Source of the DNA: Macquaria australasica
Taxonomy: Eukaryota > Chordata > Actinopteri > Centrarchiformes > Percichthyidae
Direction of reading: 5' to 3'
Length of the DNA stretch: 64,000 nucleotides
Assembly (NCBI GenBank): GCA_005408345.1
Contig: SEMN01000457.1
Span: 186,001-250,000 of the forward strand
Shown here: piece after piece, positions 31,850-43,494 of the stretch
Position numbering within the stretch: the stretch's first letter is position 1
How the letters are laid out: each line of letters starts with the position of its first letter
Notes under the pieces: model-generated
Told to the model about the DNA's origin: nothing
Databases searched by the model: none
Seen by the model: only the letters and a program-made list of their open reading frames with translations
Program-made: the position numbers and the translations under genes

Positions 31850-33030
31850 TGGTGGATAGCAGCAACCTGTTGTAAGATGTAGTTAGGTGTAGTAGACTGT
31901 TGCCAGCCAGTTGACCACTAAAAATACAAGAAAGCCAGATTTGGCTGTAAATCTGCTGCAGTTAGTTTTACACTACAAAACAGGAAGAGTGCAAGAACGA
32001 TTTAACACCAATGTTAGTTGGAGTGAAAGGCTGATGATGGAAAAACAACTTCCAATATGATTATCCACAACAGTAGACCTAAAGCAACAGTGAGGGGGAG
32101 GGAGAAGGGGAAGCAATGGGGTTTATGGGAAATGTGTTATCTGAAGAAATAATGTTTACGAATGTTACATGCAGCACCACTTTGGACTCCTGCTAAGCAT
32201 TTTGCAAAGTATACTGTCAGTTTTTAGTTTGATTTCTTGTCTTCCAGGCCGCTACTGGATTCAGTTAATTTCACTATAAAACCTGTAGAGTTGTTAAACT
32301 TTCATATCCTTTATGGTTTTGTCAAAGTTATACTACATTTTCAGTCTGGTTTTTATGGCGTACTGAAGTGACTGGAGTCTAGAAGCTGCCTGGAAGAAAC
32401 CAATTTAAAAAAAAAGGTATTATATGCTTTAAAATGGGGCTGTCAATAAAGTAAAAGAAATGGCTATGTTTCATTGGACTAAAACTCACTAAATAAACAG
32501 TGCAATGCTTTAAGGTTAATTATCAGCTATGTAGGTACGTCAATGTACATGAGTACAAGGTCATAACTGGGCATCTTACTTTGAGATGAAACTCATAAAT
32601 TTGAATAGGGAAAAACAGAAAATGTTTGTGGTGTTATTACTGTAGGGTGTTCCTGTTATAGTGTCCACCCTCTGTATGATAGGCAGTAGGGGGTACTGTG
32701 GATGCTGTGCGACCACAATAAGGATATTCTTGTCCACATGTCTAACCTTTCAGACAGCTGCTGTGTACTGCATGTAAGTATCAGCCTTGTGTTGGCTATA
32801 AAGATCCCCACTCCCATCCACTCATGTCAGCAGAGAGAGGTGGCAGAGCAGGTGTCCCCCTCTGACTCACTTTACTTACTCTGGTAAAATCGCCCGGGTA
32901 CATGACTCTAGTGTGAGACTGCAGCACAGCTGAGCTCTAACAAACTGCAATGGATGACTCGTATAATCACTGAACAAATTCAATCATTCAAAATAATAAT
33001 AATCAAATAGCAATCATTAAAATGATCATT
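31850..33030. other. Intronic sequence with no recognised feature
   Basis: AT-rich, non-coding, no resolved repeat. Confidence 0.4.
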
Positions 33031-33032
33031 TA

Positions 33033-33770
33033 AAGGAATGATTCGGCATTTTGGTAAATACAATTATTTGCTTTCTTGCTAAGAGTTAGATGAGAAGATT
33101 GATACCACTCTTGTACCTATCTGTTGAATATGAAGCTACAGCCAGCAGCCAGTTAGATTAGCTTAGCATAAAGAGTGGAAACAGGAGGCAACAGCCAGCC
33201 TGGCTCTGTCCAAAGGTAACAAAATCCACCTAACAGCACCTCTAAAGCTCACTAATTTTCACGTTATATCTCGTTTGTTTAATCTGTACAAATTTCAGTT
33301 TGACCATACGACCATTTGTACAGTTGGATTTGCTCCAAACAACCAGCATGTACCAACTTTACAGACGTGCGCACCGACTGTGTGTGGGAGTGTATCTGCG
33401 TGTGTTTGTGTGTTCAGCTCAGCCTCTGACTGAACTCAGAACTTGCCAGAAAGTCCAGTTCTTTCTGTTATTTCCCTCCAGTCTCTCTCCTTTGTCCGCT
33501 CGTCTCTGTACGTTTACGAAGCAGATTCATAAAGCCCCAGGATTTTCGCGAAGTTGAAACATTTTGAACTCGTGCGGAACCTATCTTCGTGCCAAGCTGT
33601 GTAAGCCAGGGCGAATTCACGTTTAATCGCATCTTTCCACTGACTTTGCATGCAATCGTGCTGACTCTAAAATTTGCCTCGCGTTCTGTCTGTCTTCTTT
33701 TTTTGTTTGTTTTACAGGGATTATGTGCGGGACTATTTCTTGACTGGGCACAGTGACTTCCTGTATGGAA
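33033..33770 (+). repeat. Interspersed repeat, family D copy 2 (longest), probably interrupted
   Basis: It contains AAAGGAATGATTCGGC..., GAGTTAGATGAGAAGATTGATACC, TTAGCTTAGCATAAAGAGTGG, GGCTCTGTCCAAAGGTAAC and TCTCGTTTGTTTAATC. After about 400 bp of unrelated GC-richer sequence (33300-33705) it continues GGGATTATGTGCGGGACTATTTCTTG. The middle looks like a separate insertion, but I could not define its ends. Confidence 0.65.
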
Positions 33771-34062
33771 TTATAGTTTTTACTGAATTCTATCATTATC
33801 ACAAATAATAATTTAATTTGAGCAAAATTTTGTTAATAAAATCAGCCAAATGGAAAACTGGACTAGATCATTTCTGACTGGCTGTATGGTCTCAAACCCA
33901 GTTCCTGATAGGATTATCGGTTCCTAGGGAAGCTTATAATAATTTGATTGTAATTCCTCTACAAAATATAATTTAATGCTCAAAATATCCCATTGCATGT
34001 TCAGAATTGAGGCACAAATATAATGCTATAATATGGAAATATGACATTTTCAAGACAAATAC

Positions 34063-34172
34063 TAGGGCTACCCCCTGAAAGTCAAAGATTGGAATCATCA
34101 GTCGGAGACCCTTCAGGAACGAATAGTCAAAAATTCATATTCAACAGCCAAATCGAGTTGGGCACAGCCCTA
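34063..34172. mobile_element. 110-bp hAT-type MITE
   Basis: Ends TAGGGCT and AGCCCTA are inverted. Flanks ACAAATAC (34055-34062) and GCAAATAC (34173-34180) match at seven of eight bases, a hAT-length target duplication. No coding capacity. Confidence 0.7.
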
Positions 34173-34569
34173 GCAAATACACAGAAAAAAAGAAAAGTTC
34201 AGCTCTCTACCACATTACCTATCAATTTTCTATATTTAATGCCAAGACATAGTGTTCAGTTATAAGAGAAGCCATTTTACAGATAATACTCAGCAATCAC
34301 AAAGGGACAAGTCTACTAGAAGAGGCAGAGATATCAATTTCTGTACAAACAGTAGCTTGGACCAAATCGCATCCTTGCTACACGACATGTGGATTCGCAA
34401 AACTTGACCAAAAAAACCCCAACAAAATAATAGTAGGTATAATAATAACTATTTCAGTTGTCCTAATAACAGAAAATGTAAAAGTGTAACAATGAAGTGC
34501 ATTGTATTTTATATGCTAATTATAGGTTTTTAAAATCTTGATCTGCAAAGTAAGTAACTATATCTGTCA

Positions 34570-34680
34570 GATAAATGTAGTGGAGTAATAAAGTAGCATA
34601 AAATGTAAAGTATCGCAGAACTGTACTTAAGTATTGTACTTGTAGTAAATGTTTCTGCTTACTTTCCACCACTGATTATT
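34570..34680 (-). repeat. Interspersed repeat, family F copy 2 (short)
   Basis: It shares GTACTTAAGTATTGTACTT and the CCACCACTG end with 30105-30312. Strongly shortened. Confidence 0.5.
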
Positions 34681-34689
34681 ATGGATGAT

Positions 34690-36555
34690 CAATCAAATTC
34701 CAGATTGTATATTTAACATATCAGCTAGGATTCTTTACATGATTTCTATGAATATTATTACTGTAATAATTTTCCAGTGTGTTGTGAGATCTGACACCTG
34801 TCACCAACAGTGTCTATTACACAACTTCTAGTGAACAAGTGCATCCTTCACACTCCATTAAAGATGGTTTTTAGTGGGCCTTACCTGCTCAATACTTTGA
34901 TAAAAAACAGTATTGCCCTGGCATACAAGTGCTTCATTTGTGTCTCATTGTCGATTCCATTTGCCAGTTTGTCCAACAACTCATTCAACATGAATTACAA
35001 GTCCATTATTTGCATTCCAGGGGAGGTTCACTGACTCTGTAATTACAGCTGTGTAGGAAAACACTCCATGTGCAGACACATACACACACATCTTACTGGC
35101 CCTGTATTCAGTGATGCAGGCAGGCAGGCAGTATATAGTCAGGCTGAATTAGATAACTGCCTCACTGTGCCTGTAGAAAAGAACATCACACACTCAGCCG
35201 GCATCATTCTGCACAAGCCCAACCTGGAAGCTCCATTAGCAGCAGGCTGCAGCAGGTGAAGTGGAAAACAGCCAATTATGTCGGGAGACATTGAGCTCAG
35301 CCGCATAAAACTCACACACTGACACATTCATAAGCAGACACAGCGTATACAGGCATGCACATCTGCAAAAACACAGGACACATGTTTGTATGTACATGCA
35401 AACATAACCATACACTTCATTGTAGCACTACAAGTCTTTGTTATACATAGTACCGGTAATTCCCTTTTAAAGGCCTGAATTAAGAGCCATTCATGGATAT
35501 TTTGGTGTAAGTAGATTTGGGTAGCTATGATGCACCAAGTCGCCTTACATATAAATCCATTTCTAACCATGGAGGCTGAGCTGTACTGGCTTTGGCTCTA
35601 GCTGTCAACAAAGGGTTTTAATGAATTCCAAACAAACAGTAACAGAAAACTAAACAGCAGGATATGCAAACTGGGGATGTTTCCCAGGAAATACAGGAAG
35701 TACAAAAGCTTTCTTGTTCATTCACAAATCATGAGATCTGTCATAGTATGCCATTATTTTTAAACTCAAACACAAACTTGGTTAACAGTTTGTCACAACC
35801 AAAGACAGCCCAGGTTTTAAAATAATAAAATGTTGTTGCATTCACTGACTATACACAGAATGATGACTTATTGGACCATGTTGGACTTGTGATCAAACTG
35901 CATTGGTAAAACACTGCCAGATCATCTGAACCCTTCAAATTTTCCAGAAAGCTTCACCACAGAATGAGATCTGGGAAAGACGGCCAGGCAAGGCATCAGC
36001 AGCACCCGGGCAAACATCCTGTGCTTTGAAGTCAGCCCAGCGAGGTGAAGGATGAGTGCAACCGAGCAAAGAGCTTCTTCCCTTGTTTAATTCATGATGT
36101 TACAGTACAAAGACACTGAGCATGGGAATAAAGTCTCTTTAGGATTTTACTACAGGTCTGGTGTGAGTCAGGAAACAAGAATGTGGTCATCTCCAGGTAT
36201 TGATCAATTTGGGAATTGAACAAAAAGGTAGAAGTGAGAAAAATACACTGTTAAGGCAAACTATACTCTTTCCTGCTGTGCTGTGCATTGCTAGGAAATT
36301 ATTACTTATGTCACGTTTTGGTATTATTATGCCAATATTTTTACTAGTTGTGATTTTTCCTAATACATGGTCAGTGTTCACATGTCAGTTAACAAAGTAG
36401 TATGATGGCAGGTGTTCCAGCACATTCTCTATGAACCCTCCAACACAGATTACATTCTGGAACTATTTCTTGATGAACAGCAGTTTATCCATCCAACCAG
36501 TACTTATGTACAGCATCTTCAGCTACTGTTGGCTAGGGCTATGCATGGTGAGTAC
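34690..36555. other. Intronic sequence with no recognised feature
   Basis: No splice-supported exon and no clear repeat boundaries. Frames are short and composition-driven. Confidence 0.4.
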
Positions 36556-36559
36556 AGGT

Positions 36560-36930
36560 TTAGGTCTGTGTCCAGGGTACCAAAAGGGCATCAAATCTGG
36601 CAACGTCACTGTGATGACAAGACTCTTGGAAGCAGTGCACAGTCACTGAGCCTTGTTGTTGTTCAGCAAGAGATAGTTACAGCATGTAACTAGATCTAAA
36701 ACAAACTGTTTTGTTGTTTTCTGGCAATATACAAATTAAACAAACAAGATACAACATGTTAATTAATGAGCTTTCGAGGTGTTAGATGTATTTTTGAACT
36801 TTTGACAGAGCCAGGCTAGCTGTTTCCCCCTACTTCCAGTCTTCATGCCAAGCTAGGCTAACCATGTCCTGACTCCAGCTGTATAAGACAGACATGAGAT
36901 TGACATCAATATTCTCATCCCACAACTTAA
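36560..36930 (+). repeat. Interspersed repeat, family D copy 3
   Basis: It contains ACATGTTAATTAATGAGC, GACAGAGCCAGGCTAGCTG and AGTCTTCATGCCAAGCTAGGCTAACCATGTCCTGACTCC, in the same order as 61065-61440. Confidence 0.75.
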
Positions 36931-37319
36931 ATTAATTTTGACTTCAAATATGATGAACTCCATGACATAGGTCTAATGGCATTCCAGCATTGAACAGGTG
37001 GAAGTGAGATTTTGGGAGTCTCTGACTTCCTAGAATTATGTAATTCTACTCTTCAATCGAACCGGAGTTTGACTAAAAAATTCTCAAGCGTAGCAGAAAA
37101 AAATACAAAAGATGGGAACGACCAATTAGATTATTAATATTGTGATTGTTTACATTTGGATTTAGTGAATAGCATCCTAGTCTGGTTTGTAGGGGCAATG
37201 CTCTATGTGATACGCTTCATCCTATCCTCCTCGCACAACCTATGTGCACTTGGCCAATGCAATGGGGATTGCACAGATCTATGCATACTGAAGAAACACA
37301 TGCAGAATAAGCACATGGC

Positions 37320-37700
37320 TCAACTTAGAAGGGGAAAGTCTTCAGGTCAAGATTCTACTTCTATCCAATCTCAGAACCCATCGGCTAACCGGATAACAGA
37401 TATCCAGGGTATAACTTCCTCTTCCGTGCTCTGGTCATTGTTTACAGTCCGATTAGCAATCTTGGAACCCATTGGCTAGCATCTGATGACGATTTGAATG
37501 CAGATAAATAAATAAAAAAGCTAATAAAAAGCTAATCTCTAGGGTTCCAAGATTGATAAAAAGCTACATTGTATATTTCGGCCAATGGGTTCCGCCTCTT
37601 TTGCTCTGCACACGGACTGTTTACCTGCATGCAACTAAAGCCCACTCAAACGAGATCAATACTAATCGGACTACAAATGGAAACCAGAACGCTTCCGATA
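37320..37700. repeat. Complex inverted-repeat region
   Basis: AGTCCGATTAGCAATC-TTGGAACCCATTGGCT at 37446-37477 has inverse pieces at 37541 (GGGTTCCAAGATT), 37581 (CCAATGGGTTCC) and 37661 (ACTAATCGGACT). A direct relative, AGAACCCATCGGCTAACC, is at 37373. It may be a nested MITE pair. Confidence 0.5.
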
Positions 37701-38671
37701 CCAAAATCTTGTCCCTTGCCTACAGATTCTGCATTCATATGCACATCTGTTTATAGAGATTAACCTCCATCTAATGTACAAGGAACACATTGGGGAGCGC
37801 AATATACACAAATTACACAGATGAGACAGACGTTTGAAAGAGAAATTGAGAAGATCATCTGCAGATGTGAAACTGGGTGGAGGTGGCCTGAGACACCACT
37901 TATCATCTGCTCACAATACCCTCCTGTTGCCATTGATTTACAATAGAGTTTGAACACGCTTAGATAAAACTAAGCGTGTTACTTATAACTAGGCTTAATA
38001 ATTTTTCATTCATTTTGCATGTGCTTTGTGTTTGATATGTCATCTGTAAACATAATGAATAATACAGCATTTCACTGTTATTTCCAGAATGGCCAGTGAG
38101 TGGGCTTGCTAGCTAATATGGTCTACCTGTGGGTTTTTGTCCAGTTGGTGGATTAAACATTTTCACAATCAGTCTTCATCACTGAACACTGAGGGAAATT
38201 TTTATTTACACCCAGGGAAAAAGATCCCCAGATCCAGCCTGATGTAGCAGAGCTGAACACTCAATGCTGCAATCTGCGTTCTGACTGAGATTTCATATTC
38301 AATTGAATATTTATGACAGAACCATACTTGGACTTGGTGTGGTGCCAAGAAAATATCATCCCGGAGCAGCAGGGAGAGAGGAGGGGGTTTCTAGGGTTCA
38401 GACTCGCTGACAAATCCGATTAACAATGCATTTGTTGCTTTGCTCTGACTACACTTTAATTTTATCCCTTGAATATTCTCCTGCATTTGGTAGAGAGGGG
38501 AGGAAAGGTATAGTAAAGGAGGGAAAAGGTGGATATGAGCAATGATGAGGGAAACCAAGAAGAGGGTGAGAAAGGCAACCTCAGTCAGAACTGAGAGACA
38601 GACGGCTGGAAGGACAGACAGTTAACGCAAAACAAGAACTGGATTACATAAAAATACTACTAATAATAATA

Positions 38672-39746
38672 ATTAAAGCTGCAAGCAGCAATGAACGGGC
38701 CCGCGCATCCCCACGCATGCCGGTTGCATGGCAGCTGTGGTGTTGTTACTGGTGGCCGGTTGGCATGCATCTGAATTTTCATGACTATCGTCACTGTATG
38801 CAGGAGTTAAATATCCCTTCCTGTGTCCACTATGTGGCGCTAAAGAACACGCACCTAATTATGTTGCACTTGTTGTATAAAGTGTAGACCACACAATGTA
38901 GATTTCATGTTAATCCAATGATGTTTGTCACATAAGGCTTGTTTCCGGTTGCCAGTAGGTGGAGCTATGCCTATGACTCAATATTGGCATGTAGGTGTCC
39001 TCAGACCTGGACTCTTATTAAGCATGTGAAATTTGGGGAAGATTAGGCAATGTACAGTCGAGTTACAACAGCTTCCTGTTTCATGGTGAAACATGCAAAT
39101 TGTCCGTCTCACAATGGCAACGTCATTATATGAAATCTCAAAAGCTTCGCAATTTTGCATCGTAAAAGTCTTTAGATTTCGCTGGCTAAATGTGGGGTGG
39201 ACCCTGTTAATCTGTTAGTAAAGTAAAGTAGTAAAGCACATTTAAATGGCAAAACTGCACTTCAGATGAACACTAAATGCACCACTCGGTGCGATGGCCC
39301 TAATTAAAGCTGCAAGCAGCGAAGAGTGAGCCCTTGCGACCCTGTGCCTATCAGGGGAGTAGCAGCTGTGGTGTTGTTACTGGAGGTTGGTTGACAAGGC
39401 TCTGAATTTTCATGACTATTGGACACTGCGTGAATGAGTAAAATATTATTTCCTATGTGGAGTATTAGGTGCTGGAGTTGACAAATTTTGAAATTCTGTA
39501 TACATTTGATGAAGTATGTGTTACCTAGGCTTTACTTCCTGTTGCCAGTAGGTGCTGATACACAAGTGAATTATTATTAATGCAGCAATACATTTACTGG
39601 AAGTCGTTTGACATGGATATACATTTTCATGAATACTGGACATGGCATGAAGGAGTTAAATATCACTTTCTGTGTCCATATAACTATTAGATATTAGATT
39701 CATATGTCTACATCTATTGTTATGGTTATTATGTCCTATTGGTGGC
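38672..39746 (+). repeat. Two tandem copies of an interspersed repeat beginning ATTAAAGCTGCAAGCAGC
   Basis: Copy 1 starts at about 38672 and copy 2 at about 39302. They share ATTAAAGCTGCAAGCAGC, AGCAGCTGTGGTGTTGTTACTGG, CTGAATTTTCATGACTAT and GTTGCCAGTAGGTG. Copy 2 is cut by the hAT element at 39747 and resumes at 40537. No coding capacity. Family name not known to me. Confidence 0.8.
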
Positions 39747-40536
39747 TAGGCCAGGGCGATAAAACCATAATAATAATTGTCCTGATAGAATTTTCCTCGA
39801 TAGAAATATAACAAATGTTCAATAAATACACCTGGAAAGGGGGGCGCTCATGCACCTTAAATGCTAGTTGCCACCTGCCATTAAACAGAAGAAGAAGATG
39901 AATAGCCAAACACAGCGGCTGCAGGCTTGTGGATGGAGCGGAATCAAAATAATAGCGGTAGACAAAATGAGCGACACCGGAGAAAACGCGGCTCCAATGA
40001 CCAGCTCGAAGCAGGACGAAGCCATTGTTAACAGGAAACGACACTCAACTTTAGTTGTGTAGAGGTATTTTGGCTATTTGCAGTCCGACAAAACAGCCAG
40101 CGAAAACGGGAAACACCACAAACCTGTTTCATCATTTGAAACAATATCACCATTAGAGCACGCCAAAAGTAAGAATTTACATTTTCAGACAAGTGTTGTT
40201 AGTGGACCCTCGACAAGCACCAGGCCAGTAATAAGTGCGACTACCCAGCAGCAAACTATCGTATCAGCATTTTCCAGCACCGTGCCTTATGACGAAAACA
40301 AAACACACAAACATTTACAAACTGTTTCAAACCGTCTGTACAAACGGTTCTGACAATAAAAAATAGTTTAAAACCACAATTAACCATATGGTTTCTTCAA
40401 ATTTCACTCAGGAGCAAAAATCAGCCTTTAAACTTGAAAGAAATAATGATTTGACATTTATCATGATAATTATCGAAATCGACTGATGTGAATATTTTTT
40501 TCATGATAACATTTTTGGCCATATCGCCCAGCCCTA
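39747..40536. mobile_element. Non-autonomous hAT element inside the tandem repeat
   Basis: The left end TAGGCCAGGGCGATA and right end TATCGCCCAGCCCTA are imperfect inverses. Flanks TTGGTGGC (39739-39746) and TCGGTGGC (40537-40544) match at seven of eight bases. Interior + strand frames (39868-40062 and 40078-40353) are separated by one stop, rich in Ser/Thr/Lys, and could derive from a transposase N-terminus, but no BED finger or catalytic motif is visible. 790 bp. Confidence 0.8.
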
Positions 40537-40549
40537 TCGGTGGCAGTAA

Positions 40550-41085
40550 AAAACATTTTTATTCCTCCTATCTACAACTGATTTATGTTCATAATATTGG
40601 TTGTTACCTCATGATGATCCCATAACACAGTACACTACACTTACACCTTTGTCTTTACTAATATAACACAGATTCATTCTCATACATGGGGGGGGATATG
40701 AAGGATGCATAGCCAACAGACGAAGAGACACACAGAGAGAAAGAGAGAAGGAGGGAGAGAAGGAAGCTTGGAGAAGGGAAGCCACAGCGGAGACGACTGG
40801 AGGTGTCGCCATAGAAACAAAAGGAGGCTCCACTGATCTCATTAGAGACAAATAGCCAGGAGACCAACACTGGCTCAGAGAGAGAATAGACTGTGTTTCT
40901 TTACATACACAGATTAATATCTATACATATACAGTACAGTTAGGGAGCAGATTAGGATTAATCAAATAAATTCAACTATTAACAGAGCACCTTATTCTTG
41001 TGCTATGATTAGTAATTAGCCTATAGTGTCAATGTCTATGTCTATGTCTAGTGAAAACTTGTCATCTGTTAATGCTTGGAAAATT
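40550..41085. other. Intronic sequence with a purine-rich stretch
   Basis: A GGGGGG run and an AGAGAGAAAGAGAGAAGG-type purine stretch occupy about 40687-40760. There is no exon. Confidence 0.5.
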
Positions 41086-41089
41086 ATCT

Positions 41090-41310
41090 GGACTATTATT
41101 ATGGTGTATTGGTTCCTACTGAATTTTTAAAAAACAGTCACGAATATGTAGTTCATTTTTTTTAAAAGGCTCAGTAATTTCCTAAAACAGCTGGACACAG
41201 TAGATTTTAGCAAACACTACTCAAACAGGAGGAAATTGTGCATTTGTGCATTTGTTGGGGACTATCATCAGTGGTGGATTAAAACAAATTTGGTCTGCTA
41301 GTGAGTATTT
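41090..41310 (+). repeat. TIR element family A copy 2 (internal part only)
   Basis: Shared with 7380-7590: TTGGTTCCTACTGAA, TCAGTAATTTCCTAAAA, AGCTGGNCAC, CAAACAGGAGGAAAT and GTGCATTTGTTGG. The TIR ends are missing. Confidence 0.75.
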
Positions 41311-41819
41311 ACCAGAGGCATGGACTTGAGTCACGACTTGAGATTGAGTCAGACACAAGTCCTGAATCTGATGACTTTGGTTTGCACTTTTGCCTTTTGA
41401 CATGGAAGGACTGATATCCTAACCAAGCCCAAAGATAAAAAAATTATTATAAAAAAGCGTGCAGTGACTCAGTGTCCCAGACCAGCAGACAGACAACAGT
41501 TGATAAGTCTGATTATCACATTTGGATATAAACACTCTGCATGCAACACATGCGGCTCAAAAATCACAGATAGAGACACAATAACTTCCAACTTTGTTTG
41601 ACATTTGTGGCTGCACAGAGAATGGTAAGTTGAGGCTAGTGTTCTATCTAATGTTCTTTGGCAAGCTATAGCTTAAGCTATTGTTAGCTAAGAGGTAGCG
41701 TTAAGTAGTTAACTTTGCAAACATGTAATCAATGAGCCCTTGGTACAGTCAGTGTGGTAACAATCTAATGCATCCAAAATTTGGTAACCTAAATATCGTC
41801 TCTTAAAATCAATAAACAA

Positions 41820-42340
41820 TCAGAAATTTCTAACGTTAGCCGTCAGCAGTAAAGGTAGCCTCATACAAACTTGGTGCTGTGCCACCCTGGGGTGCCTTAA
41901 ACCTGCAATAACAGATTTTTTTGGCCACTTGGTGGCAGCCAAAACAAGTCGTGAACGCAACACTGATATATCATCACCGTTTAAGTTGATATGGCAAACT
42001 TGTTGCAACAGTTTCTTATTTACACATCCAGTAGTTACAGAGCAACATTATCATGTATTTGGGTTTTTGTTGCTGGCCACCTAGCAAAAAGTCCAATATT
42101 CTCTCTCTTAGCTCTGGTTTTGGTCTCTACCAACTCCTGAGGGAAATATCTAGCTCTTTAGCTGCTAAATGATTCATTGTGTTCACCAGCTAGTCGCTGA
42201 CTTTGTCGGTCTGCGGTCTAGTGTGCAGTGGGTTTTTAGAGCTTTTTCGTTGAAAACAGCTGCCTCCAGTGGCTGAAAACAACACTATGGGAGCAGTGAG
42301 AGTCAACGAAAACAGTAAAGATTCAGGAGATAATTCTCTG
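41820..42340 (-). repeat. Interspersed repeat, family H copy 1
   Basis: In reverse complement it shares blocks with 52300-52735 and 61535-61910: the CAGCTGTTTTCA(A)GTGAAAAAGCTC-type stretch, the CTAGCTGGTGAAC block and the GAGACCAAAACAGAGCTAA block. Confidence 0.65.
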
Positions 42341-42554
42341 TGGGTTCATCACTACGGGCGACCCCTTTCACATTGTTATTTGATAGATTGTTATTATAAA
42401 ACTATCAATTAAGGACTGGCTAAGAGTACCTGAAAAATTTATTTAAATTTTTACAGTGCATATCACCACACAAAAAAACAAGGCAACATTTTAGTTACGT
42501 TTTCAAAAGTATCAAAACGGAGGAAATGAATAAACATCAAAACCACAAATAATC

Positions 42555-43490
42555 ACACCACCCTATCTCACCTGGACAAGAAAGGGAGCTTTGTAAGATT
42601 GCTGTTCATTGACTACAGTTCAGCGTTTAACACCATAGTTCCCTCCAGGCTCGTCACAAAGCTCAAGCACCTGGGATTAAACACCTCACTGTACATGTGG
42701 ATCCTTGACTTCCTGACAAGCAGACCCCAGGTGGTGAGGGTGGGCGGACACACTTCTTCTACCCTCATCTTTAACATTGGAGCACCCTGCATTTTGAGCC
42801 CCCTGCGGTACTCCCTGTACACATACGACTGTGTAGCCACTTTTGACCCCAGCACCATCATCAAGTTTGCTAACAACACAGCTGTGGTGGGCATGATCAC
42901 AGATAACAATGAAAAGGCCTACCTGAAGGAAGTAGAGGACCTGACCTGCTGGTGTCAGGACAACAACCTACCCCTGAAAGTCAGCAAGACTAAGGAGCTG
43001 ATAGTAGACTGCAGGGAAAGAATTGCACCCCCCTTAATATCACAGGTCCTTGTGGAGAGGGTGGACAGCTTCAAGTACCTTGGTGTCCACATCACTGAGG
43101 GCCTGACCTGAGAGCTGCACACTGACTCAGTGTTCTACTCCTGCACCATCGAGAGCGTCCTGACAGGGAACATCACTGCCTGGTATGGAAACAGCACCGA
43201 ACAGGACCGCAAGGCCCTGCAAAGAGTGGTTCATTCAGCTGAACATACAATAGGCAGTGCTCTACCCTGCCTAAAGAACATTTAGGGAGATCTAGGAGAA
43301 TCATTAATGGCCTTTTCTCCCTGCTGTGGGAGGAAGCTACTGGATAAACCAGGCCAGCACTGAGAGGCTCAGGAAAAGGTTCTACCCTCAGGCCACTCCA
43401 CTAGCATCCTAATGAAGGGTTACTACCTAAGACCTTATATGATTATGTGTGACAAATAAACTTGACTGATTGATTGATTGATTGACTCGT
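42555..43490 (+). mobile_element. L2/CR1-like LINE, 5'-truncated, catalytic aspartates mutated
   Basis: Coding runs from about 42555 (HLDKKGSFVRLLFIDYSSAFNTI, holding the motif A Asp) through LDFLTSRPQVVRVGG and SPLRYSLYT to FKYLGVHITEGLT. Where FADD belongs the frame reads FANN, so both motif C aspartates are Asn. The GAPQGxxLSP region is also shortened (GAPCILSP). After a stop at 43109 the C-terminal sense continues (SVLTGNITAWYGN). The 3' end is a (TTGA)n tract at about 43468-43486. Dead copy. Confidence 0.85.
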
Positions 43491-43494
43491 AGTC

